A stretch of DNA of 6,663 nucleotides from a bacterium (GCA_021782295.1 JAJXVC010000105.1:1-6663); one strand, 5' to 3'; positions 1 to 6,662 are shown, numbered from the stretch's first letter. A program made the numbers and translations. Notes: a model not told the origin generated them from the letters alone.

Positions 1-11
1 CCATTCTTGGC

Positions 12-17
12 GGAGAG
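12..17 (+). promoter_or_regulatory. Ribosome binding site of the S1-domain gene
   Basis: GGAGAG lies 7 nt before ATG 25. It supports that ATG over the in-frame TTG at 7, which overlaps the area just upstream of this site. Confidence 0.65.
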
Positions 18-24
18 CCTACCG

Positions 25-1095
25 ATGAACGAGCACCCGACCCTTGAAGCGCCCGAAGCGCCCGTGCAGAGCATGATTTTCGAAACGGCTCCGCCATCCG
101 GCTCCGCTGAAGCGACCTCCGAGACCACCGCTCCTCACAGCACCCCCGAGCCGACGCTCGATGCCGCAGTCGAGCCGACGCTCGATGCCGCACTCGAGGC
201 CGCTCCGGCGGCCGCCGCACCCCCCGCGGCCGAACCCGCCGCACCGAAGGGACCGACGCCGGAGCAGCTCGCTGCTCGGCAGCGCGCCCAGGAGCGCTGG
301 GAAAAGCTCGTTGCGGCGCATGCCGAGGGTGAGAGCCGCGAGGCGCGCGTCAAATCACTCGTGAAGGGCGGGCTCCTCCTCGATATCGACGGCTATCGCG
401 CCTTCCTCCCGGCAAGTCAGAGCGGCGAGCAACGCGGCGCCGCGCTCGACCCGCTGGTCGGCACGAAAATCCAGGTAAAGATTATCGACGTCGATGAAGC
501 GCGCAAGCGCCTCGTGGTCTCGCGTCGTCGCGCGCTCGCTCAAGAGCGACGCGAGAGCCGCGCGGCGACGATTGCTGCGCTCGAAGTCGGGAAAGAGTGT
601 GACGCAACGGTCGTTCGACTCACCGACTTCGGTGCATTCGTCGATCTCGGTGGTGGAGTCGATGCGCTCGTGCCAATGAGCGAGCTCGATTTCGAGCGCG
701 TCGCGAAAGCCGCCGATGTCGTCAGCGTCGGAGAACAGCTTCGCGTGCGGATTCTCCGCGTCGAAGGAAACGGCAAGAAGATCGCTGCTTCACGGAAAGC
801 TCTGCTCGCCGATCCGTGGCGCGACAATGCAGCGCTCCTCCGTAACGGCTCGACCATTGAAGGGACGGTCGTCGCCCTCGAACCGCGACTCTCCGTCGAA
901 GTCGCCCCGGGTATCGTCGGAAACATCTCCGACCGCGAAGCGGATCCTGCCGATTATGCGATCGGCGAGAAGGTCGAGGTGACGATTCGTTCCCTCGATA
1001 TGCGCGCCCGCCGTCTACGTTTAAGCGTTCTTCACGGCACCCCGGCAATGAGTTCGACGGGCTTTGCCCCACTCGGGCAGGAGCTGCGCCGCTAG
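25..1095 (+). CDS. S1 RNA-binding domain protein, ribosomal protein S1-like
   Basis: This is a cytoplasmic RNA-binding protein of 356 aa with three S1 (OB-fold) domains, at about residues 106-168, 188-258 and 274-336. The first carries KGGLLLDIDGYRAFLPASQ, the pattern of ribosomal protein S1 repeats. The second has the classic DFGAFVDLGGGVDALVPMSEL core. The third is more diverged and ends in RLRLSV. Residues 1 to about 78 are a low-complexity Ala/Pro/Glu-rich extension, followed by a charged helical linker up to about residue 105. I chose ATG 25 because GGAGAG at 12-17 sits 7 nt upstream; an in-frame TTG at 7 is possible but has no visible ribosome site inside the window. Three-domain S1 proteins serve as the ribosomal S1 in some phyla, so it could be rpsA, but it could also be an accessory S1 protein. 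Its promoter lies outside the window. It converges on the metalloprotease gene. Confidence 0.9.
   Translation: MNEHPTLEAPEAPVQSMIFETAPPSGSAEATSETTAPHSTPEPTLDAAVEPTLDAALEAAPAAAAPPAAEPAAPKGPTPEQLAARQRAQERWEKLVAAHAEGESREARVKSLVKGGLLLDIDGYRAFLPASQSGEQRGAALDPLVGTKIQVKIIDVDEARKRLVVSRRRALAQERRESRAATIAALEVGKECDATVVRLTDFGAFVDLGGGVDALVPMSELDFERVAKAADVVSVGEQLRVRILRVEGNGKKIAASRKALLADPWRDNAALLRNGSTIEGTVVALEPRLSVEVAPGIVGNISDREADPADYAIGEKVEVTIRSLDMRARRLRLSVLHGTPAMSSTGFAPLGQELRR
147..194 (+). repeat. 24-bp tandem duplication in the S1-protein N-terminus
   Basis: Two adjacent 24-bp units (147-170 and 171-194) differ at only one base, a G/C difference near the unit end. They encode the repeated octapeptide EPTLDAAV / EPTLDAAL. 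The near identity at the DNA level points to a recent in-frame duplication in the disordered N-terminal extension. Confidence 0.85.
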
Positions 1096-1128
1096 GCGCA
1101 GCCCCCACTCGGCTGCGGTTCGCGCAGC
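1083..1128. terminator. Paired hairpins at the convergent S1/metalloprotease junction
   Basis: A perfect 8-bp stem, GCTGCGCC (1083-1090) with GGCGCAGC (1095-1102) and loop GCTA, overlaps the TAG stop of the S1 gene. A second stem, GCTGCG (1112-1117) with CGCAGC (1123-1128) and loop GTTCG, abuts the stop of the metalloprotease gene. The two hairpins share the same GCTGCG/CGCAGC arm sequence and could pair with each other. Neither is followed by a clear T-tract on either strand, so intrinsic termination is plausible from position but not proven. The genes are only 32 nt apart. Confidence 0.45.
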
Positions 1129-3626
1129 TATTGCCCCATCAGCGGCAGACGTTCGTGCAACGCCGCATTCGCCAACGCACGGAGCGTCTCGAGATGCGCG
1201 CGCGTGAGTTCGTCGAGCCCCTTCCGTTGCAACCCGGTCGTGCTTTCATCGCGGAGATTCACGAGCTCTCCACGCGCCAGCGCCTGTGCGTCGCTGGGCG
1301 CACCTTGCATCGGATGCAGCCACATCATCGCCAGTCGTTTCGCAAACGCCATCTGAAGGTTGCGTTTGATCACGCCGTCGTGTTCGACCATTCCGTTGGC
1401 AAGGTCGCCGAAGATCGTCGCCTGTGCCCACGTGAAGAGGTCGGTCAAACTCATCGTCGAGTTTGCACGATACTTCGTGTGGATATCGGCGATCCGCTGT
1501 AGCGTCAGCGGAGCGAAGATTTCGTTGAGCGCGGAATTTTGCGCCGCATTCACCGTCTCGACGACCGGTATATCGTGTCGCGGAGTCGGATTATAGGCCC
1601 AGGTTCCATTCGTAAACGAACTCACCTCGGAGTAGGTGAGGCTCCGCAAAACGTGAGCATTGAACTGCCATGCATTGTTGTCGAAGAGTTCGCTTGCGAG
1701 CAGATTCCATGCACGAACTTCCTGCTTGCGCGGAACCGCGGTGAGCGGTAAGGGAGCATGCGGGTCGGTCCGCCAGGCGCGCGAGAGGTACTCGCCGCCG
1801 ATGGTGTGTGCGGCCATCAGCGAGCAGCGAAGATCATCCATGAACGGATACGTGAAGGCAAGGCGCGCTTCATCATAGGCGTGTCCCGGCGACGGGAATC
1901 GCGCGAGAACCGCGTTCATGAGTCCACGCATCATTCCGACCTGCCCTTCGCACCAGTGTAAAGGGTGATCGGTCAACATGAACTGGAAAACGCGCGGGTC
2001 GATTGCGTGGCCCGTGGCGAAATCGACGTCTTCGTCGGAAGCGAAGCGATAGTACGGGTTCGTCCACTTCGATGCCCAGCGTTCGAGCGTCGGGAGTTCG
2101 GCTCGCGGCGTCTTCACACCGATGTAGCCGTATCCGTATTTAATCGCGTGGTAGTCGTATGGCCCGAGCACGAGTTGCTCGTAATCGCCCTGCGACGTAC
2201 CTTTGGGCCAGAGATTGATCGGGTTGTACGCCATGACCGAGGTCGAGACGCCGTATTTGGAGGTGAAGGCTTTGCTCTGCAGATCCTTCGCCGTGTAGGC
2301 CATCGCACTGATGAAGTTGTGCTGGAGGCCGAAATCGTGCCCGGATTCGTGCAGAACGGTCGAGCGAATCGCTTCGAGGACGAATTTGTGTTCGGCGGCA
2401 GCCGAATCGGGAAGACCGCGCGCCGGGGCGATCAGGAAGCGGTAAGCACGCCCAGCAGTCCCTTCGACTGCATCGACATTGATACCGACATTGAGTTCTT
2501 CGCCGGTACGAGGATCGCCGATGATCAGCGCCTCGGCCCCATACTGCGGCTGCGTCGTATCGACCCAACGCACGACGTTATAGGAGAGGTTCTCCGGGTC
2601 GGCGTTCGCCGGCAACTGCTGCACTTTCACCGCGTTGAGAATGCCGATCTTCTGAAAAGCATCGTTCCACGTGAGTAGTGCGGCGCGAATGGTCGCACGA
2701 TAGGCGACCGGGACGTCGTTACTGATCGAGAAAACCAACGGATGCGTCGCGATCGACGGCTTTCCGGGGGTCTTCGGTTTAAAGTTCCAGCGGAGAATAT
2801 AATTCACGTTTCGCGTTTCGTGCGAATCGTTGGCGAAATCGAGACGCGGGATGCTGAAAAACCCGACGCGCGCGTCGTAGATGCGCGGGATGAAACCATC
2901 ATGCGGTTCCTGGAGAATATTATAGGTGATTCCGATTTCGACACTACGCGGATCGGGTACGTTATCGATCGTATTCGGATCGAAACTCGCCCAGGTCTGC
3001 CGAACTTGTAAGACGTCGTTCTTCGGGAAGGCTTTCGCGCCGCTGAAAAAACCGCGCGACGGATCGAGATGATAACCGTGCATCGGATTGCGGATCGCTT
3101 GCGAGAAGACCGCATTGTAATCTGCGACATCGCCGAGAAAGGACGCCGCGGGAATGACGATATTGCCGGTCTTTGCATCGCGTGCGACGATCGGAACGAT
3201 CGCGATCACCGAGGCCGGCATCGATTGTTTGGCCGCTAGAGCCTGCGGCGTTCCGGGTTTGGTCTGAACGATACGGTTGGGCCAGCGCAGGGCAATCTTT
3301 CCGTCGGCTCGATCGAATTCGAAGATGCGCGTCGGTGCGACGTACGGCTCACCGGCAGCCGGGCCGAAACCACCGAGCCCGGTCGAGGGCACCGAGGTCT
3401 CGATGAACGATCTCCCGATCTGCTTCGGCGAGAGCACAAAATAATACATTCCCGCCTTGCGGATGAGGGGAATGAGCCCCGGTTGGAGCTTTGCACCCTT
3501 GATAAAAACCGCGTACGGGGCGGGCTGCGGCCCTCCGCCCGGCGCCATCTGCGCACGAGCTGTCCCCCCCGATAGAACGGCGACCAACGCAAGCGCAGCC
3601 GCACCTGCCATCGCAAAACGACGCAC
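1128..3626 (-). CDS. Exported zinc-dependent metalloprotease (met-zincin, DUF5117/DUF4953 type)
   Basis: This is an 832-aa predicted secreted or periplasmic zinc endopeptidase. Residues 1-25 look like a Sec signal peptide (RR, then a hydrophobic Ala/Leu/Val core, cleavage near ARA-Q). The N-terminal half matches the style of the DUF5117 region found before met-zincin catalytic domains. The zinc site is HESGHDFGLQHN at 426-437: H426, H430 and H436 bind zinc and E427 is the catalytic base. The Met-turn is SVMAY at 463-467 (M465). The conserved DPRTGE (371-376), GPYDYHAIKYGY (488-499) and AIDPRV (541-546) segments also fit this family. The GTG start at 3626 is supported by AGGAGG at 3636-3631, only 4 nt upstream; the in-frame ATG at 3611 is too far from it and would cut the signal peptide short. 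Substrate unknown. It is divergent from the beta-barrel gene. Confidence 0.93.
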   Translation of the reverse strand: MRRFAMAGAAALALVAVLSGGTARAQMAPGGGPQPAPYAVFIKGAKLQPGLIPLIRKAGMYYFVLSPKQIGRSFIETSVPSTGLGGFGPAAGEPYVAPTRIFEFDRADGKIALRWPNRIVQTKPGTPQALAAKQSMPASVIAIVPIVARDAKTGNIVIPAASFLGDVADYNAVFSQAIRNPMHGYHLDPSRGFFSGAKAFPKNDVLQVRQTWASFDPNTIDNVPDPRSVEIGITYNILQEPHDGFIPRIYDARVGFFSIPRLDFANDSHETRNVNYILRWNFKPKTPGKPSIATHPLVFSISNDVPVAYRATIRAALLTWNDAFQKIGILNAVKVQQLPANADPENLSYNVVRWVDTTQPQYGAEALIIGDPRTGEELNVGINVDAVEGTAGRAYRFLIAPARGLPDSAAAEHKFVLEAIRSTVLHESGHDFGLQHNFISAMAYTAKDLQSKAFTSKYGVSTSVMAYNPINLWPKGTSQGDYEQLVLGPYDYHAIKYGYGYIGVKTPRAELPTLERWASKWTNPYYRFASDEDVDFATGHAIDPRVFQFMLTDHPLHWCEGQVGMMRGLMNAVLARFPSPGHAYDEARLAFTYPFMDDLRCSLMAAHTIGGEYLSRAWRTDPHAPLPLTAVPRKQEVRAWNLLASELFDNNAWQFNAHVLRSLTYSEVSSFTNGTWAYNPTPRHDIPVVETVNAAQNSALNEIFAPLTLQRIADIHTKYRANSTMSLTDLFTWAQATIFGDLANGMVEHDGVIKRNLQMAFAKRLAMMWLHPMQGAPSDAQALARGELVNLRDESTTGLQRKGLDELTRAHLETLRALANAALHERLPLMGQ

Positions 3627-3630
3627 GAAA

Positions 3631-3636
3631 CCTCCT
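3631..3636 (-). promoter_or_regulatory. Strong Shine-Dalgarno site that decides the metalloprotease start
   Basis: AGGAGG on the - strand is followed by TTTC and then GTG 3626. The spacing is short, but the next in-frame start (ATG 3611) is 19 nt away, so GTG is the better choice. Confidence 0.7.
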
Positions 3637-3644
3637 ACATAAGC

Positions 3645-3660
3645 ATCCCGGATCCGGGAT
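3645..3660. promoter_or_regulatory. Perfect 16-bp palindrome upstream of the metalloprotease, candidate operator
   Basis: ATCCCGGATCCGGGAT is its own reverse complement over all 16 bases. It lies 8 nt upstream of the metalloprotease Shine-Dalgarno site, in the divergent intergenic region. It could be an operator for a dimeric repressor or an RNA hairpin near the 5' end of the protease transcript. I see no convincing -35/-10 pair for the protease gene, so its position relative to transcription is unknown. Confidence 0.35.
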
Positions 3661-3757
3661 ACGAGCGAGCAAAAGAGACTTTTCGCGCTCTTTCGCAGCG
3701 GCGCTCTCGCTCCCCCGCCCGGCGACGGCTCGCCGGCTAGGCGCTTCCTCCAGAGCG

Positions 3758-3766
3758 TGCTATACT
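3758..3766 (+). promoter_or_regulatory. Extended -10 promoter for the beta-barrel protein gene
   Basis: TGCTATACT matches the extended -10 pattern TGnTATAAT with one mismatch. It would start transcription near 3773, giving a leader of about 30 nt before ATG 3804. No good -35 hexamer is seen at 17 nt, which is usual for extended -10 promoters. Confidence 0.5.
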
Positions 3767-3803
3767 GCGCGGGTTCCCCACCGTCGAAAGGTTCCTTGAA
3801 GCG

Positions 3804-4616
3804 ATGCGCCGCGTACTTTTTATTGCCGTATTTTTTCTCCTATTTCCGCCGTTGACCACCCTTGGCGCCACGGGCGCAAGCAACTCAACGGTAGCCTGCA
3901 AAGGGAGCGCGTTGCGTTCGGTCGCGAGCCGCACGCATAGCAAGGTGAATGCCTGCATCGCCACCCTCCATCGTTTCATTCTCGAGACGACCTACTACCA
4001 GAATGCATCGCTCCTCGGCGGCACTGCCCTTGCCGCTTTCCCGGAGGCTCGTTTTCGTTATGGCCTCGCTCCGCGCATCGAGGCCTTTCTGGATTACCCA
4101 TCGGAGATCGCGAAATCCGGGAGTCGCGGTAACGGCGTCTATTTTATGACCGGTGCGGGCATCGGCGCAAAGGTGGGGCTCGGGGAATTTCACAACGCGT
4201 ACTTCTCGATATCCGGAGAAGAGCACCCACCGCTCGGGGCACTTGCCAATACCGCGATCGTCCCCGACTCGCTCTACAATCTCTACGCGAATTGGTCGCC
4301 GGCACGTACGTGGTCGTTCGGAGCATCGCTGGGACGATACGTCTATACGCAAAGCGATATCGGTGTCGCGCAGGTCGTCACGCCGACCGCGGCATTTTCC
4401 GTCAGTCACGATCTCAATCTTCGCTACGGACTCACCGCGGAAATTTCGACGCAATCGGTCGCCGCGTATGGCGGCGGCGCGCAAACCACCGGCACGATCG
4501 CCGTTCAACGCGTTCTGAACCCAAAATTACTTTTTTCGCTCGAGATCGGCACCGCGTTTAACGCCAGCGCCGACAGCAAGCCGCACTACCTCGGCTTTGG
4601 ATTCATCTTTCGGTAG
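3804..4616 (+). CDS. Exported beta-barrel-like outer membrane protein of unknown function
   Basis: This 270-aa protein is predicted to be exported and is probably an outer-membrane beta barrel; I do not recognise a specific function. Residues 1-24 form a signal peptide (MRR, a long Phe/Leu-rich core, cleavage near the Ala/Gly stretch at 21-25). From about residue 60 the chain shows alternating polar and hydrophobic strands with many Gly and aromatic residues, such as YFSISG (133-138), WSFGASLGRYVY (170-181) and LLFSLEIGTAF (242-252). It ends in HYLGFGFIFR, an aromatic-rich final strand, although the last residue is Arg rather than the usual Phe. The layout recalls small transporter-annotated barrels related to PF13557. 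C32 and C51 could form a disulfide in the short pre-barrel segment. ATG 3804 is preceded by only a weak AAGG/GAAG site. It is divergent from the protease and convergent with selD. Confidence 0.75.
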   Translation: MRRVLFIAVFFLLFPPLTTLGATGASNSTVACKGSALRSVASRTHSKVNACIATLHRFILETTYYQNASLLGGTALAAFPEARFRYGLAPRIEAFLDYPSEIAKSGSRGNGVYFMTGAGIGAKVGLGEFHNAYFSISGEEHPPLGALANTAIVPDSLYNLYANWSPARTWSFGASLGRYVYTQSDIGVAQVVTPTAAFSVSHDLNLRYGLTAEISTQSVAAYGGGAQTTGTIAVQRVLNPKLLFSLEIGTAFNASADSKPHYLGFGFIFR

Positions 4617-4624
4617 AGCAGTCT

Positions 4625-4648
4625 CGGCATCACGCGACGGTGATGCCG
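4625..4648. terminator. 9-bp perfect hairpin at the convergent beta-barrel/selD junction
   Basis: CGGCATCAC (4625-4633) pairs perfectly with GTGATGCCG (4640-4648) around a 6-nt loop. It lies 8 nt after the stop of the beta-barrel gene and contains the TGA stop of selD (4632-4630). Being symmetric it can form in both transcripts. There is no T-tract on either side, so it may act as a weak bidirectional terminator or as a 3'-end stabiliser. Confidence 0.5.
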
Positions 4649-5670
4649 CTCCCCCGGACGAGCGAACCGATCCGTACCGCCTCTGCAACGCCGCCGCTCC
4701 GTAGCGCGGCGAGAAACCGCTCGAGTTCGCTCTCGGGAAGCGCGATTAAGAGCCCGCCGGAGGTCTGTGCATCGGCAAGCGCGAGACGCACTTCTTTGGG
4801 GACCTCGTCGCTAAAATGCGCCCCGTCGGCGATTGCCGCATCGAGATTCGTTCTCGTGCCTCCAGGTACGATGTTCTCGCGAGCGAGTTCGAGCACGCCC
4901 GGAAGCAACGGCACGCTCTTCGAGTCAATGTTCGCGCCGAGTTCCTTCCCGAGCATCTCGTGAAGGTGCCCCAGCAGCCCGAACCCGGTGACATCGGTCA
5001 TCGCGCTCACACCGAAACGCAACGCGCATTCCGAAGCGTGTCGATTCAACCTGGACATCGAGGCAACCGCCGGGGCGAGCGCCTCGGCACCGATCGTATC
5101 GGAGCGCCGCGCAGTCGTGAGAATTCCCGTTCCGATCGCTTTCGTCAGCACCAGCGCATCGCCGGCGCGTCCGGAATTGTTCCGCACGATCCGCTGCGGA
5201 TGCACCATGCCCGTTACGGCAAGTCCATACTTCGGCTCATCGTCTTTTATCGTGTGCCCACCGATCACCGCGATCCCCGCCGACGCCGCGCTATCGACCC
5301 CGCCGCGCAGGATTGCGGCGATCGTCTCCGCCTCCATATTCTCGGGGAATGCGGCGATCGCTAACGCGAAGAGCGGGGTTGCGCCCATCGCGTAGATATC
5401 CGATAGCGCGTTCGCTGCAGCGATTCGGCCGAAATCGTATGGATCGTCGACGATCGGCGTGAAGAAATCCAACGTCGCGACGATCGCATGCTCGTCGTCG
5501 AGACGATAGACGCCCGCATCGTCGGCGCTCGCCGTGCCGACAAGAACGCGCGGGTCAAGAATCGGGGGTAGGTCGCGCAGAACCTGCGCGAGCGCACGTG
5601 CGTCGAGCTTCGACGCTCAACCCGCGCAGCTTGAGAGATGGGTCAGTCGCGTGATATCGGTCTTCGTCAC
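4630..5670 (-). CDS. selD: Selenophosphate synthetase, itself a selenoprotein (in-frame TGA = Sec18)
   Basis: SelD makes selenophosphate from selenide and ATP, the selenium donor for tRNA-Sec charging and selenouridine. Translating in frame from GTG 5670 gives 346 aa, normal for the family. The N-terminus reads RLTHLSSCAG-U-ASKL, with TGA 5619-5617 as residue 18, exactly three residues before K21. This matches the C17/K20 pair of E. coli SelD. Further hallmarks are ADDAGVY (49-55), DFFTPIVDDPYDFGR (68-82), GGHT (137-140), MTDVTGFGLLGH (224-235), VPGGT (268-272) and DAQTSGG (300-306). A start at TTG 5472 (residue 67) would delete the catalytic loop and is rejected. GTG is chosen because it is the only standard start codon in frame between the permease stop and the Sec codon; its ribosome site is weak (GCGAG), so translational coupling to the permease 11 nt upstream is likely. 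The final stop is also TGA, with no SECIS-like apex noted there. Confidence 0.95.
5573..5591 (-). promoter_or_regulatory. Candidate bacterial SECIS hairpin of selD
   Basis: On the - strand, UCGCGCAG (5591-5584) pairs perfectly with CUGCGCGA (5580-5573) around loop GUU (5583-5581). The loop begins 33 nt after the Sec UGA. The apex GCAGGUUCUGC differs from the E. coli fdhF SECIS apex GCAGGUCUGC, as I recall it, by one inserted U, and keeps the G-U that SelB recognises. The distance is longer than in fdhF (about 18 nt) but within the range I recall for predicted bacterial SECIS elements. Confidence 0.7.
5600..5616 (-). promoter_or_regulatory. Second hairpin directly after the Sec UGA
   Basis: GCGUCGA (5616-5610) pairs perfectly with UCGACGC (5606-5600) around the 3-nt loop AGC, starting at the base after the UGA. 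It is too close to the UGA to be a standard SelB-binding apex. It may pause the ribosome or be a by-product of GC-rich coding sequence. Confidence 0.4.
5617..5619 (-). other. selD: Selenocysteine codon (TGA) in selD
   Basis: This in-frame TGA replaces the catalytic Cys codon of SelD. The frame is SelD-like on both sides: RLTHLSSCAG before and ASKLDARALAQVL after. A single stop at the one position where Sec is known in this family is better explained as recoding than as a nonsense mutation. Confidence 0.92.
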
Positions 5671-5681
5671 CTCGGCACTCG

Positions 5682-6662
5682 CTAGTGGAAAAAGATCGAG
5701 GCAAGGCTGCCGATAACGACACCGCCGACGAATATGATACCGAACGTCGCCACGAGCACCTTTCGCGGGAAAACCTTCCGCACGATAAAAAGCGAGGGCA
5801 GACTGATCGCCGGAAGCGTCACGATCAACGCAATCGCCGCGCTCATGCTCATTCCGTGCGCGAGCAGCGTTTGCACGATCGGCACTTCACCCGCCGTAGG
5901 GACGACGAAGAACGTACCGGCAAGCGCGACCAACGCCGTGGGAAGAATCCCCGCGGTATGCAACGTCAGCCCCGGCGGGAAGAGAAACGCACGCAGTGCG
6001 CCGAGCAATAGGACGATCGCGATGTAGCCTGGGAGAATGGCGACGATCTCGTTCCACATCTCCTTGATCCAGGCCACCGATAGCGAGCGGAGGTTTGCAT
6101 CGGGGCGTTCGATCGGTGCGAGTTCAAAACTCGGCGCATCGATCTCCGCGTTCGGCAGCGCGGCTCCAAGGCGATGCGCGACGGCAACGACGACCGCGAT
6201 CAACAGCACCGCCGAGATCAGCCGAATCGCCGCAAATTGCCATCCCAAAACAAAACCCATAAAGATGAGTACCGCGGGATTGAGCAACGGATTACCGAGG
6301 AAGAACGCCAACGCCCCTTCCATGCTGGTGCGCTGTTTGCGCATACCGACGACGATCGGCGCGGTGCAGCAGGTACACATCATGCCGGCCAACGAGATTG
6401 CACCGGCGATCGCGGCCGAGCGCGCGTTCGCCGCGCCGAGGAGCCGGAGCAGCCACTTCCGCGGAACGAAGACTTGAATCGTCGCGCCAAGGAACAACGC
6501 GAGAACGACGGCGGTCCAGACGGCGTTAAAGTATGCAAAAGCGTACTGCCATGCAGCAGCCCAACCAAGCGCGGGCGGAGCGGCGCTCTCCCCGCTGACC
6601 ATCGACGGACCGATCGAGTGCGTCGCTGCGGCAAGGTGCGCTTTTCCCCAATAGGGAGCCCA
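5682..6662 (-). CDS. ArsP/DUF318-like inner-membrane permease, 5' end outside the window
   Basis: This is an integral membrane permease of the PF03773 (DUF318/ArsP_1) type with about eight hydrophobic segments. Numbered from ATG 6602, it has MCTCCTAPI at 75-83 (C76, C78, C79), followed by FFLGNPLLNPAVL (100-112). The second half has a matching module, PTAGEVPI (235-242) and TLPAISLPSL (262-271), the internal repeat typical of these permeases. The ATG at 6602 has no ribosome site, and the frame stays open and protein-like (PYWGKAHLAAATHS) to the right edge, so the true start probably lies beyond the window; 6602 is the nearest ATG. Relatives export organoarsenicals or are linked to metal and thiol stress; the substrate here is unknown. 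selD follows after 11 nt, so the two are likely one operon. Confidence 0.85.
   Translation of the reverse strand, partial: WAPYWGKAHLAAATHSIGPSMVSGESAAPPALGWAAAWQYAFAYFNAVWTAVVLALFLGATIQVFVPRKWLLRLLGAANARSAAIAGAISLAGMMCTCCTAPIVVGMRKQRTSMEGALAFFLGNPLLNPAVLIFMGFVLGWQFAAIRLISAVLLIAVVVAVAHRLGAALPNAEIDAPSFELAPIERPDANLRSLSVAWIKEMWNEIVAILPGYIAIVLLLGALRAFLFPPGLTLHTAGILPTALVALAGTFFVVPTAGEVPIVQTLLAHGMSMSAAIALIVTLPAISLPSLFIVRKVFPRKVLVATFGIIFVGGVVIGSLASIFFH

Larger units (their letters stand above)
3627..3803. other. Divergent intergenic region between protease and beta-barrel genes
   Basis: This 177-nt stretch has no gene. It holds the protease ribosome site, the 16-bp palindrome, a GC-rich middle and an extended -10 promoter toward the + strand gene. 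I see no tRNA or riboswitch-like element here. Confidence 0.7.

Noticed and set aside
7..24. TTG 7 as the start of the S1-domain gene
   Set aside because: ATG 25 has a well-spaced GGAGAG; the TTG would overlap that site and has no visible ribosome site of its own.
147..194. Tandem units as a CRISPR array or mobile-element trace
   Set aside because: The units are directly adjacent without spacers and keep the reading frame; this is a coding duplication.
1965..2678. 237-aa open frame on the + strand
   Set aside because: It lies wholly antisense to the metalloprotease, across its zinc site, has no recognisable domain and is explained by GC-rich codon structure on the other strand.
4630..5472. 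selD starting at TTG 5472 as a complete 280-aa gene
   Set aside because: It begins inside the conserved TLDFFTPIVDDPY segment and lacks the catalytic loop; clear SelD sequence continues upstream in frame through the TGA.
5617..5619. selD as a pseudogene with a nonsense mutation or sequencing error
   Set aside because: Frame, length and all motifs are intact, and the only stop is exactly at the known Cys/Sec position with a SECIS-like hairpin downstream. An error cannot be fully excluded without reads.
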